From Spongospora subterranea f. sp. subterranea (lineage: Eukaryota; Endomyxa: Phytomyxea; Phytomyxea; Plasmodiophorida), in assembly GCA_049724395.1 (NCBI GenBank), contig JAUGWO010000007.1:62001-126000 (forward strand): a stretch of 64,000 bases of DNA, read 5' to 3'. Shown piece after piece: positions 12,567-22,561 of the stretch (position 1 is the stretch's first letter; each line of letters opens with the position of its first letter). Under the pieces are notes generated by a model. The model did not search any database and was not told where the DNA came from. It saw nothing but the letters and a program-made list of their open reading frames with translations. The translations under genes and the position numbers were made by a program.

Positions 12567-13616
12567 TTAAAAGAATTCTTCATCATCTGACGAATATGGT
12601 GATGATGCATTGATTGCCGATTCTTTGATGCTACCTTGCTTAATTGGCGAATGATCAGTAGTCGCGTGTTGTATTCCCAGCTCCTGCAAGGTGACTGGTA
12701 GACGATAGACGAACGGAGCGAGATATTCACGATCAATGACAGGACGGGAGGCCATATTGTCCACGAATGAGTCGATATCATCTTCAGGACGATACTGCCC
12801 AAGACGATTCTTGACATTGTTAGATACGCCATCAATTGTTCGCCCTAAATCTTTCATCATCGCGGAGTACCTGAGCAGCACTCGCCGTGTTTTCTCGATG
12901 CGGTCCTCTTCCATCTTTTGCAATACCTCCAGCATCCTGGGCCTAGATATTGTAGTCACGTCCCGAATCCACTTGTTGGCTCGATCAACTTCCTCGATAT
13001 ATTTGACCACTTGCAATCGTGCGGTACCGACGATTTTGGCCTGTTTTTTGGAAGGCAATTCCCTGTACGAAGGAAGTAGCATTGGTGTAATGGCTTTACT
13101 GCATCTTAGCTGCTTCCTGGCGATTGACGTTTGCTGCTCCAATAACGGTCGCGATAACCGGTCATTTTCAAGAACGATTTGGTCAAGCTTTCTCAAGTTG
13201 GATTTTTGACGTCGCGTCAAAGGATCGACCAGTCTCATCATACTTATCGACATTCCCTTTGAGCTGGTCGCCCATTGGCGAGATTCTTCAACGGTTTGCA
13301 ACCATATTTCGCGAATGCTGTGCATCCCGTCAACACCGTCATAAACAGCGAATTGAACCATTTCCCGATCAATAATCTTGGCCAACCGATTGGCGAACTG
13401 ATCCTGAAGGCCAGCGACCTCCTTCACGAACTGAGCCACGTGCTGACTGAAATCGATTCCGGTTCGGGTTTGCACAACAACCGATCGTAGATCGTGAACC
13501 AATTCCCGAGCAAAGAGGCCTGATATTGAGGGCATCGATGCCGTCGCGTCTAGCTCAGAATCGCTTGCATGATCATTGATTGCTGATGACGATGACGTTG
13601 ATTGACGATGATCCAT
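12567..13616 (-). CDS. F-BAR (FCH) domain protein
   Basis: F-BAR proteins form curved dimers that bind and bend the plasma membrane at endocytic and cytokinetic sites. The single exon encodes about 350 residues. After a Ser/Asp-rich N-terminus comes an FCH-like opening (DFSQHVAQFVKEVAGLQDQ, FANRLAKIIDREMVQF), then long charged helices through residue ~280 (ARKQLRCSK, YIEEVDRANKWIRD, EEDRIEKTRRVLLRYSAMM). An unstructured acidic tail ends in SSDDEEFF. No SH3 domain follows. I use the ATG at 13616; an in-frame ATG at 13781 adds a hydrophobic stretch that looks more like leader or intron sequence. A different BAR subfamily remains possible. Confidence 0.65.
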   Translation of the reverse strand: MDHRQSTSSSSAINDHASDSELDATASMPSISGLFARELVHDLRSVVVQTRTGIDFSQHVAQFVKEVAGLQDQFANRLAKIIDREMVQFAVYDGVDGMHSIREIWLQTVEESRQWATSSKGMSISMMRLVDPLTRRQKSNLRKLDQIVLENDRLSRPLLEQQTSIARKQLRCSKAITPMLLPSYRELPSKKQAKIVGTARLQVVKYIEEVDRANKWIRDVTTISRPRMLEVLQKMEEDRIEKTRRVLLRYSAMMKDLGRTIDGVSNNVKNRLGQYRPEDDIDSFVDNMASRPVIDREYLAPFVYRLPVTLQELGIQHATTDHSPIKQGSIKESAINASSPYSSDDEEFF

Positions 13617-13781
13617 GTTACTCGAATCTTCCCGCTTATGAGAAGAATCGGATTTACCAGGAGAACATATATTCCCGATTGTAAGCATCAACAGATGCCT
13701 TGATAGATAACAAAAACTGTAAATTAAAGTTAATGGTGACCCGTGATTCACTAGTATCCATCTCATTTTTTCATGATTCAC

Positions 13782-14477
13782 ACTGCTTGGGGTATTATAA
13801 GATAAAATTGCTTCATCGTGCCGCCGTAGGAAACCGGTCGAGTGTGATATTGGTTGATGAAGTAGCGGCTTGATACCAATAACCGATCATATTGCCGACA
13901 TTGCGCAGGTCCGCTGTAATTCTCTCATGGTTTTCAATTGGATGCCCCTTCATGCGAGATATTGACGTTGTGATAGTAATTGGCTATGAGCAAAAGGGTG
14001 GTTCTGATTGTTCAATGTAAGGACCGCGTGTGAACTTGGTTTGTTTTTATAAGTAATTGAACATTATGATAGCCGAATCTGTCATCCAGCTCAATCAAAC
14101 CTCTAGGCTGTTCAATAGTTGAACGTCTCATAGAGCTTTAAAGCACAAACAGTGTCATTTTAGCAATCCTTTGTTGCCTGTATGGAGTTTTCCAGAAGTT
14201 TCAGCCGATAAGGGCTACCAGGGTGCGCACCCGCGAGGTCACCCACAGCCCAGCCCACGCCGCTGGACCAGTTCCAACATCAGAGTTCTCGAAACTGCGA
14301 AAGTCTAAAATCCGCTACAGATGTTTGTGAAACACATGGTTCTTATCGTCAATAGACTCCGCCAAAGGATAATCATAATCTGCCGTCGTTGATCGCTAGT
14401 CTTTCTGTTCCGCTTCTCCTTCGTCATAATACATTAATCCAATTTAATCCATTCGAAAAGTGTGGTAAAATCGCTGA
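13782..14477. other. Gene-free stretch upstream of F-BAR gene
   Basis: About 700 bases without a coding frame I can support. It includes the likely promoter of the minus-strand F-BAR gene. A GC-rich patch at 14215-14275 stands out from the AT-rich surroundings, but I see no RNA gene or repeat in it. Confidence 0.4.
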
Positions 14478-14852
14478 TCACCCCTTGGTTGGACACAGAC
14501 CTTGAAAGGATAACGCGATTAGAGGGAGTGTGGCCTCCAGCTCTTGCGGATCGGCGAGGCCTCCATGCGGATCAGCGAGGCCTCTGACCTGTGCGACCGC
14601 CACCAGCGTCCAGCCCCTCTGTGTCTCAGCCTGCCATCGACTATATTGCAATAGAGTAAGGGCACTCTGAACGTCCAAATCCACCCTATTCTCCTGCTGA
14701 ACGCTTATTCTTGCTAATAGCGCTTCAATCGCGTCACATTGCCCACTGCAGTAGATGATCTCGTCTCCTTTAGGCTCATCTAGGACAAACTCAAAAGCTG
14801 ACAAAATGGCTTCGTTTATCGCACAAAGTGGATTTTCCAGCGTGTTCAACAA
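14478..14852 (-). CDS. Unrecognised open frame, antisense to PRA1 start
   Basis: A 124-codon open frame with helical character (ALLARISVQQENRVDLDVQS, ALTLLQYSRWQAETQ) and a small direct repeat in its C-terminal part (GLADP twice). It has no ATG start, so it could only be an exon. Its 5' end overlaps the first codons of the PRA1 gene on the other strand. It may be an exon of an unseen gene or a chance frame. Confidence 0.22.
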   Translation of the reverse strand: MLNTLENPLCAINEAILSAFEFVLDEPKGDEIIYCSGQCDAIEALLARISVQQENRVDLDVQSALTLLQYSRWQAETQRGWTLVAVAQVRGLADPHGGLADPQELEATLPLIALSFQGLCPTKG

Positions 14853-15461
14853 GTTAATGACAAGGAACTGGCTACGAGGTCTGAGACCGCTCGATGCGTT
14901 CGCCGCGAAAGAATCGTTTTCTATGCCTCGAAATTTTGAGGTATTCCTTGATCCGTGGGGGTATATGCACTTGTTTTACGTTGGTTTTCAGGAAGCGTCA
15001 ACTCGTTTAGAACTTAATGCACAGTATTTTGCCACAAATTACGCCATTATACTTATGGTGGCTGTGTGTCTTGTTCTGTTAATGACGCCTATGCTGCTTG
15101 TTTTTGCTGTGATTGACGGGTATGCCTGGTTTTATGTATCGACGGTTGATGCGATCCCCATCCCCTACACACAATACCTGATCAGGGGCAAGAACAAATT
15201 TTACGCCATGGCTGGTATTACAGTATTCTTCATCATGTGTTTGGCGGGTACATCTCTTCTTCTCGTTATCGGTATTCATAAGATCACTGAAACCGACAGA
15301 GAATTAATCAATGTTGTCGCTAAGGTTTTGGCATAATATGCGCTGGAGCACATGCAGTAGCGCATGAGACTATGGTCGATGATCAGGATCTTGAGAATGG
15401 GGCTGCCACGATGACAGGTGTAATCACCGATGATTTGGAAGACGATATGGGGACGATCTGA
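14806..15461 (+). CDS. PRA1 family protein (prenylated Rab acceptor)
   Basis: PRA1 proteins are small hairpin membrane proteins of the ER/Golgi that bind prenylated Rab GTPases. The sequence has the family pattern: RNWLRGLRPLDAF, FSMPRNFE, then TRLELNAQYFATNY leading into the first hydrophobic pair (IILMVAVCLVLLMTPMLLVF), and a second pair (FYAMAGITVFFIMCLAGTSL). A 51-nt in-frame intron (GTATTC..TTTCAG, about 14942-14992) separates FE from EASTRL. An uninterrupted frame stops at 15336, but splicing from a GTATTC donor at about 15271 to the ATGCAG acceptor at about 15356 gives an acidic tail (VAHETMVDDQDLENGA) ending at 15461. Family members often have such a tail, so I prefer it. Start chosen at the ATG before ASFIAQSG. 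Confidence 0.82.
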
Positions 15462-15571
15462 TATCAATGAATGAAATTATCGAATCAAACTGTTTATCAA
15501 ATCTGCTTTCAGGGTCCACTAACTCGATCAAACTATTTTCAGTCAATAGGCCGTTCTTATAATATCATTTT

Positions 15572-16495
15572 TCATTTCTTTGAGACACCCATATATCCAG
15601 CAACAACTCCAATTAACACTGATACAACGCACGCACCAAGGATTGAAGCATGCTTGCAATAAGCTGGCATCGAGGTACATGTTCCGATACCACAAAAACT
15701 CTTCGATGGATGCTCAATCTTTTTCAAAACGGCACGTGACTTTGGTAAATCATTTCCGTCGTAGACGTAGTACTGAGCAAACATATCGTTTTGAATCCAG
15801 AGAAGCTTATTGAAAGCCAGAAGCGTCTTTTTCTTAGCAAGAGGATCCAAAGGCAAATCTGATATGGCGCCGATTAGAATGCTTTCAACATATGCAAGGA
15901 GTGCATTGATATGAATATATTCGACATTGATCGATGTCTTTTTCCCAGGGTTTTTTGTATGAATCTGAGAGCACAATCAGATAATACGACATACAATGCC
16001 AATTTATCCCATACCACAGCAACCCAATCAAGATACTTGATAAAACTCTCATTATATTCAGAGGAAACCAATTTAACAATGTACTTGGAAAGCATGTCCT
16101 TGCGGAACTTGATCTGTTCACTGAGCAAGTGGTCAGCATTGCGCGTGGACACGGCTCAACAACAGAAAAACCTGTTTTGTGCTAATTGTTGGAATTCGGT
16201 AATCGACGTTCCATTGAAGCCTTCCATACGATCAGCGAAAACTTTTTTTGTAATGTCGAACGAAAACAGTTTAGTGTAAACTAACCATCACAATCATTCA
16301 GCTTAGAGGGATCAGGAAAATTACAAGCCGATGTGTCCTACCTGCGTCTACAACGGTACCAACTAAAGGCGAAAGATATGATGCAGAATCGTGGATTGCT
16401 TTCTTGTCTTCATCATTAAAGTCGACAAACTTAGCGACGTAGTTAAACCTGTACGCCAAATCGGTATAAAGAAGATCGCGATCAATCGTCTGCAT
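15572..16495 (-). CDS. Protoglobin-type haem protein with C-terminal membrane anchor
   Basis: Globin-coupled-sensor/protoglobin fold, which binds haem and usually senses oxygen or related gases. The opening matches the family: DLLYTDLAYRFNYVAKFVDF, then DEDKKAIHDSASYLSPLV and VYTKLFSFDITKKVF. After an intron comes ADHLLSEQIKFRKDML, then YIVKLVSSEYNESFIKYLD and WVAVVHTKNPGKK, whose His is at the expected proximal position. Helical EYIHINALLAYVESILIGAI follows. After a Lys/Cys-rich linker the C-terminus is a single hydrophobic helix (ILGACVVSVLIGVVAGYMG) ending VSKK, a tail-anchor arrangement. At least three introns (about 16280-16340, 16145-16198 and 15970-16030) keep phase. Length is about 250 residues. 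The start ATG at 16495 fits the short N-terminus typical of stand-alone protoglobins. Ligand and signalling role are unknown. Confidence 0.8.
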
Positions 16496-16948
16496 GATGA
16501 AGACTCCAACAGAACCAGAATTCGAATGACGGTACACTGCTTGAAATAGCGCATGCTGAGCCAAGTCCCGTGCTGTCCCCGCCGCCAACAGCACCGATAA
16601 CTGTCCCGCAGTCGCGATAATGTAACGCCAAAGGTGGAGAAGCAGTTGGTGTGCAGGCCGACCCGGTACTGTATTTTGATGAATGTGACGGCTCCCGACG
16701 GTATCATTATGAATGTCTGAGTGCAAACGCACCCTATTGTCAAGGAAAAGTCACGCACCCGACATAGTCAAGGAAAGTCGCGCACCCGATAGTCAAGGAA
16801 AGTCGCTCGCCCCATCGTCAATTCAAAAGTCACGACAGTCAACTTGATGTAAAAAGATAAACCGATCAAATATTTGCTTGTGAGGCGTGAGTCATCGCTC
16901 AATGTTTTGTTGACCAGTGCATCCATCAAATGTCAGTTAATTTATTGG

Positions 16949-18214
16949 ATGGCAAAGTATCCTCTATGTGTGTCTGATATAATCTTCAAAACATCAGTGC
17001 GTGTAGATTCTTTCCAACAAGATCAATGCCGCTTGTTCAATTCCATTATTGATTCTTTAGACAGTCGCGATCCACCGAGTCATATAGATCTATCCTTCAT
17101 CACCTTGACCATCAAACCACTAAAGCTGCTTGTTGACCGTCTTGTCAGGAATCGCTCTGTATCTGTCATTTTGTTAAAAGGGGCCAACCTTGGTGATAAA
17201 GGGGCTGGCCTGATCGCGACTCTTATCAGTCGGAACCGAACAATTCTCAGAATGGATTTGAGCCGAAATCTTTTCAGCGCCAAAGGCATGGCCCTGATCG
17301 CTGCAGGATTATCCAAGAACAACGTTCTTACCAGTCTTGACCTAAGCTACAATGGAATAGGTTGCGAAGGTTGTCAACATCTATCCGAATATCTATCTAA
17401 GAGCATATGCAGTTTGCGATGGTTGAACCTATTTCACAACGCAATCAAAGATCACGGCGTCAAAATCATTTCAGCAGCTTTGACGCTGAACAAATCATTG
17501 TTGTTTCTGAATATTGGCCGAAATCACATTACAACCAAAGCAGCGGAATTTCTTGGCGATGGGATGCGATCTAATAAGGTTCTGAATGGCCTTGATCTGT
17601 CGTATAACGGGTTGGACAAGCAAAGCGTCGGTTTCATTACCAAATCCTTAACGGTCTCATCTATCAACGCTCTCTTTCTTCGTGGAAATAAGCTTGGTAA
17701 CGAGGGCGCCGCTCTAATTGGAGATGCCGTTCAACGGTCACGCCAATTGCGATGCCTTGATATTAGAGAGAACGGGATTGACTCAAGCGGTATATCATCC
17801 TTAACAAGTTTCAAATACTCTAATCTCCAAGTACTACTGGCAACTGTAGTAGTTCGCGATTCCGCTCTGGGAAGTAGAGAAGAACATGTTGTCGTACTGG
17901 ATCCGCGTTTGATGCTGACCTCACCCAGGAATGCAGATCAAAATATGAGTGATGAGGGGGATTCCAGATCAGATGATTCAACGGAATGGAGCCAATCAAC
18001 AGTGAGCAGCACTGGAGGGTCAGAACTCATATCCGATACACGCAGGTATGAGGATCGGAACGATTTTCGGCAACCTATATTTGAAGATCGGGCGGGTAAA
18101 AAAAAGGCTGACGGGTACAATCGAGAGCAGCCAGAGGTACAACGGCTCAGCAGCTGGGGCCTTCGACATTTATTATCAGATAACAGACAAACAAATATAC
18201 AAAAAAATATTTAA
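16949..18214 (+). CDS. Leucine-rich repeat protein, ribonuclease-inhibitor type
   Basis: A single-exon protein of about 420 residues. Residues ~50-290 are tandem RI-type repeats of ~28 residues with the LxxLDLSxNxIG consensus (RMDLSRNLFSAKGMALIAAG, LTSLDLSYNGIGCEGCQHL, LRWLNLFHNAIKDHGVKII, LNGLDLSYNGLDKQSVGF, LRCLDIRENGIDSSGI). The C-terminal 120 residues are polar and probably disordered. RI-type LRRs are protein-binding scaffolds; no enzymatic or NACHT domain is present. The open frame extends upstream to 16874 but the first ATG is at 16949. The stop is 2 bases from the tRNA-Leu gene, and the last codons hold the run of A that is the tRNA's terminator on the other strand. Confidence 0.8.
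   Translation: MAKYPLCVSDIIFKTSVRVDSFQQDQCRLFNSIIDSLDSRDPPSHIDLSFITLTIKPLKLLVDRLVRNRSVSVILLKGANLGDKGAGLIATLISRNRTILRMDLSRNLFSAKGMALIAAGLSKNNVLTSLDLSYNGIGCEGCQHLSEYLSKSICSLRWLNLFHNAIKDHGVKIISAALTLNKSLLFLNIGRNHITTKAAEFLGDGMRSNKVLNGLDLSYNGLDKQSVGFITKSLTVSSINALFLRGNKLGNEGAALIGDAVQRSRQLRCLDIRENGIDSSGISSLTSFKYSNLQVLLATVVVRDSALGSREEHVVVLDPRLMLTSPRNADQNMSDEGDSRSDDSTEWSQSTVSSTGGSELISDTRRYEDRNDFRQPIFEDRAGKKKADGYNREQPEVQRLSSWGLRHLLSDNRQTNIQKNI
18201..18207 (-). terminator. Pol III terminator of tRNA-Leu inside LRR coding sequence
   Basis: Seven consecutive A on the plus strand, read as TTTTTTT by Pol III leaving the tRNA-Leu gene on the minus strand. The same bases form part of the codons CAA AAA AAT near the C-terminus of the convergent LRR gene. 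Confidence 0.7.
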
Positions 18215-18216
18215 CA

Positions 18217-18301
18217 TGTGTTCGACGGGATTTGAACCCGCGCTCCGCGAACGAAACTAGCGCCTTAAGCTAGCGCCTTAGACCAACTCGGCCACAAACA
18301 C
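18217..18301 (-). tRNA. tRNA-Leu (anticodon AAG)
   Basis: An 85-nt cloverleaf reads on the minus strand. The 7-bp acceptor stem pairs GTGTTTG with CGAACAC (one G-U) and has discriminator A. The D stem is GCC/GGC. The anticodon stem CTAGC/GCTAG is perfect around loop TTAAGGC, giving anticodon AAG. A long variable arm typical of leucine tRNAs follows, then a T arm GCGGG-TTCAAAT-CCCGT. There is no intron. A run of seven T on the minus strand (18201-18207) is the Pol III terminator. Confidence 0.95.
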
Positions 18302-20180
18302 AGTCTATCTATGGGGTAACGTGGATGGCGTCTATTAGTAGGGTAACAGCTGGTACCTGTTGTTTCGCCTTTTATTCTGAGGGTGAGTTTTATCCAATGC
18401 CTTTACTCCATTTTCAACGACGTCGTTGCAGATTATTGTCCACATTGCATGTTCCTTCTACAAATGTTGGTGATTCCGTGTCTTGATCATATCGAACGGC
18501 AGCGGTTCTTGCCACGCTCTACCAGTTTCAGCTTTGTCAAGTAAACAAGCATTGTCTTATTTCCTCACCCGTTTGATAAAGCCTGTCGGGGTGCTCGATG
18601 TGAAGATGTGAAGAGTGGCGCGCTCCGATATACCGTCTCGACATCTTTTGATAAAATCTTCCAGTCGTGGTAAATCACGATTGACAATAAACGTCCAAAA
18701 GGTTAACGTCAGTTCGGATGAATAGGTTTGGTGGTAGTTCATTTAGTTGACTTTGAGTAATCCGTGTATTCTAGTTGACTTTGAGTAATCCTTGTATTTT
18801 AGTTGACTTTGAGTAACCCTTGTCACAAATCGAGCATTGTACAGGGAAGTTCCGTCCGACTTTTTCTATCTTAGTAAAAATTTCCATCTGACGATATACG
18901 CCCCTATGCACGAGCCACAGCCAATCATTCAGGTTATGGTCGCCTAAGGTATCGAGGTGGCCGGGGTAATGTACGATTTATCTTTAGCGCGTTTCATCTA
19001 CGCCCAGTCTCCAATAGAAGTTGTCCCTGCAATATTTTGGGATCAGTTTTAGTCCTGCATAAGCACTGACGTCTCGTATGTTGCGGGAGAATTTGTGTTC
19101 AGGTAGGTGTCCTTGTTTAGACGTTCTGATCATTCGACCGGCCATTGGAATTCGTTTGGCAGTCTGCGGCGACTTTGGATTGTCATGATTTGTTTTTAAC
19201 AGTCGTATCGATTGCTGGTGTTTGCCTATTACTGATTGTTGTCATTCGTCTGTCAGTGGTCACCGACACCAGCATGATCTGTGATGATTCCAGATCTTGT
19301 TCTGGTCATGGTCAGCGTTAGGGAAGCGTGGGGACTCTCAATCGGATCAGCTGGATCGTGACTATACCACGATATGTGAGGAAAAAGTTAGTCGTTGTAA
19401 AATATATTTTTCTTTGTAGCTGCGCCTACTCCGTCTGATGTCACCAACAGCGTTTTAAAAGTCAAGTCACTATGCATTTGGTTAACAACGCTAACAAGAA
19501 AACAGCAAATCAGCAGTAACTCGGATTAGAAAATATACAAAAAAATCGAATCGAATGAACAAGCTACATTCACATATTGTTTATAGCACCAAAGTTGGAC
19601 ACTAAGCTAAAGATGGAGCATCAGGAGCCCTTTAATCATACTGCATTATCTTTTCTCTAAAATCTACACGCCGTCCAAGACATCTTCTGGACAACTTCGC
19701 ATAAGCGTGTCCACATCGGTAGTCGTGATGACATGAAGACGATAACGGTAGATTATATTCAATATATGCTGTGGTTTCAATATATACCGCAAGTCGGAAC
19801 TACACTTCAACAATAAAGGGTGAGCTGGTGAAATTTGGAGTTGCCCTTCTTCCAGTAACTACCAGGGGTAGAACGCTGCTGAAGATCATAACCGCCACCA
19901 AAGAATATATGGGCTCGGGCAGAGAACGTGCATGGAACTCGTTATATTGCGCGGAAGACGGAGTGTGGTGTTAACAGGCGATTATCGGTTGGGAGTGAGC
20001 GAGGTGTCTGTAGTAACGGGAGGTAACTGTAATAATCGACTGTATAGGAGGAGTTGGTGAGGGGGACGCCAGATAAACCCGCTCCAGGGTCGGGGCCGCA
20101 TCTGTGATCGCCTCATTGACACCGTCAACCGCGAAACACACAATCATCCGGGCGGCTCCCGGGGGCCACACTCTCCAACT
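18302..20180. other. Gene-poor 1.9-kb stretch
   Basis: No open frame here shows a domain or convincing splicing. The 61-codon minus-strand frame at 18557-18742 and the 67-codon plus-strand frame at 19771-19974 are the longest and are unremarkable. A three-copy 28-bp repeat lies inside. The right end should hold the promoter of the CMTR2-type gene. Confidence 0.5.
18744..18825 (+). repeat. 28-bp tandem repeat, three copies
   Basis: Three head-to-tail copies of a 28-bp unit beginning TAGTTGACTTTGAGTAATCC. They differ by one to three bases and the last copy is cut short. No coding sense is apparent. Confidence 0.85.
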
Positions 20181-22533
20181 ATGCAGGAACTGGACGACGC
20201 TCATAAGAAAAAACCGAATGAGCTGTGGGTCGAGGAAATTGCATTGCTGCAAGCGTACGCTGAGTTCAGAGAGGAGCGGGCAAAAGTAGAGTCTCATTCA
20301 AACCACTTTCTTATACTGAGAACCATCATCAGATTGTTGAACCAGTTAAACTCCTAAAAGAGCACGGCCCGCCAAAAAAGCAATCCATTGAATCTGTCGC
20401 GAAGTCGTTGCAGTCCCAGGTCGATTTGAGCAACCGTTATGTGTAGTTCTTTTACTTAACCAGATTTTTGATAGTTCAAAAATGAAAATCGTCATGCTGT
20501 GGTTCCAAAACATCGACCTCGACGTAAAGGCATTGGATCTGGTGCAGATTCAAGCCACGAAGATTTGGAGACAGTGAAACAGCGTCCAAAGCATGTCGAT
20601 ATGTCATTTCAGAAGTCACTGGAATTCAACTTATCACATAGCTTAATGACCATTCCCAAGAATGCAGGTTGGTTTATCTTGGATCAACGTTCATCGCCGA
20701 TGATGAACGTTAATTGCCACAGATCATCAAGCAGACGAAAATGCCGCATTTTCGTCGCACCGTCCTCTGCACGAAGTTTTACATTTGTTTAACCCAGACG
20801 GATCTCTGTTCCGAAAAACTGTCAGTTATGCTGGCGCATATTCCGACAGTGCAATCAATCCACTCTGGATTATGTCGGAAGATTCAATATCGCCGCTCGA
20901 AGCTCTTGTTATTGCAAAAGCAGAGCTGTGCCGTGTCAAAAATCAGTTAGATCCTTTGGTCAATAAGGTTGAATTTTCCTTCAGTTTCCGAATGTGTACT
21001 GAAGTTAATGTTTTCTCCATTCAGTATGGTCGTGATAAATGGTCACAGCACACAGCCTCATTAAACCCTAGTGGGATGGTCGTTCGCCATCTACGCCAGA
21101 CATGTAAGACCGAGATGGGAACCAATGCCTGGACAAAATTATTTGAAGTTAAGACGCTTTTTTTATATTGCCTGCGCTCACCGATATCGGACAGATTATG
21201 GATCATTTCCAGGAAGCCGTTCCCGCTCATTCTATATCACAAGGCACGCTACGCTCATTGCATCTTTGTGAAGCTCCGGGAGCGTTTGTATGCGCTTTGA
21301 ATCATTTCATTCGCACAAATCATTCTGAGATGGATTTCCATTGGCTGGCGTCTTCGCTTAATCCATACCACGATGATAATGAAGGATTGTGGATGGTACG
21401 GGACGATAAATTCATCAAGAAGACCAGGTAATTTAGCCGATTGAGCATACTTCAATCTGCTAATGCCCTGCTTCAGGCGTCATTGGTTATTTGGCGCTGA
21501 CGACACGGGGCAACTAATGAAAATCGATAACATCCGTCATATCTGGCAGGAAATAGGAGATCAGAAAATTGATATCGTGACTGCAGACGGGAGTTTGGAC
21601 AGTTTTAACCAACCCAATGAAGAGGTATCATTTATCTTTTCAGCACTGATGGTAGTGACATTTACCTTTCAACATGCAGGAGAGCATATCGTTTCCTTTG
21701 ATACTTGCCGAGCTTGTCTGTGCTCTAGGGTGCTTAGCCCCTGGAGGCACACTGATTCTTAAAAGTTTCACCATTTTGGAATCGCAATCTGTCGCATTGC
21801 TTTACATTTGCCAACAATCGTTCAGCATCGTGCATTTATTTAAACCTGTAACAGCACGGCCTGGAAACGGAGAATTGTAACTTCAATACTTGGCCATTGA
21901 TGAGTGAAAAAAATTTCTTACGTTAACAATTGTCAGATATGTCGTCGCCATCGGCTATCGCCCAGTTTCACCTGTTCTTCTTGAGAAGCTTGCTGCCGTT
22001 GTCAGTCCATCTATATCCGGGGCTTTACTACCCATAGAACAAATTCCTCCAAATTTTATTGAGGAAACCGTCAACATGGCTTTGTTCTTCCAGAAGTTTC
22101 AAGTAGGATATTCATGTTGTATTTTTTTATGATCAATTCAACGAATCTCTAATCAGATGGATGCCATTAATGCTAGTATCCAGTTGTTCCAAAATTTTCA
22201 TTTTCAGGAAAAAGAAGATTTTCAATCGATAAAGCGAAAGGTGATATTACTAGATATTCCTCAAGGGTTTTCACCGTTTTTTCTAAACTTCATCAGATAT
22301 CAACTCAGTTTGTTGCTGAGTTTCATGTTTTGTCGTTACCAGTCAATGAGCGATTGGTCTTTGATGAGTATGTTGACGGAGGCCGGCCTGTATTTGGGAA
22401 TGATGATAATCCCCAAAAGCTTATGGAGGGTCATGCAATTGAAACAACAACAACACTTAGGCCGATACGATCAGCTGACGACAATTCACGATTTGAAAAT
22501 GCAAGCCGCCCTGGCTGTCTAGCAATTCGTTGA
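20181..22533 (+). CDS. Cap-specific mRNA 2'-O-methyltransferase 2 (CMTR2/FTSJD1 type)
   Basis: Methylates the ribose of the second transcribed nucleotide of capped RNA using S-adenosylmethionine. After a polar N-terminal region come TEMGTNAWTKLFE and SLHLCEAPGAFVCALNHF (SAM-binding loop, nt ~21255-21310). The family signature LFGADDTGQLMKI, VTADGSLDS (catalytic Asp, nt ~21580) and GGTLILKSFTILES (catalytic Lys, nt ~21760) follow. FKPVTARPGNGEL comes next, then a continued family region to about residue 600. About ten introns are present; the smallest I place, 20441-20474, is 34 nt. The second, non-catalytic methyltransferase-like half of animal CMTR2 is not evident, so the protein looks shorter than human CMTR2. 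Start at 20181 is the first ATG whose frame splices consistently into the rest. The next gene, 28 bases downstream, is also cap-related. Confidence 0.85.
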
Positions 22534-22561
22534 ATTTACATTATACTTTGTTCAGACGTCG

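Noticed and set aside
12736-13490. Plus-strand frames of 157, 83 and 71 codons
   Set aside because: Antisense of the F-BAR gene, which has coherent helical sequence on the minus strand.
16298-16758. Longer N-terminus for the protoglobin from an upstream start
   Set aside because: Upstream residues are low-complexity and unlike the family; homology begins within a few residues of the ATG at 16495.
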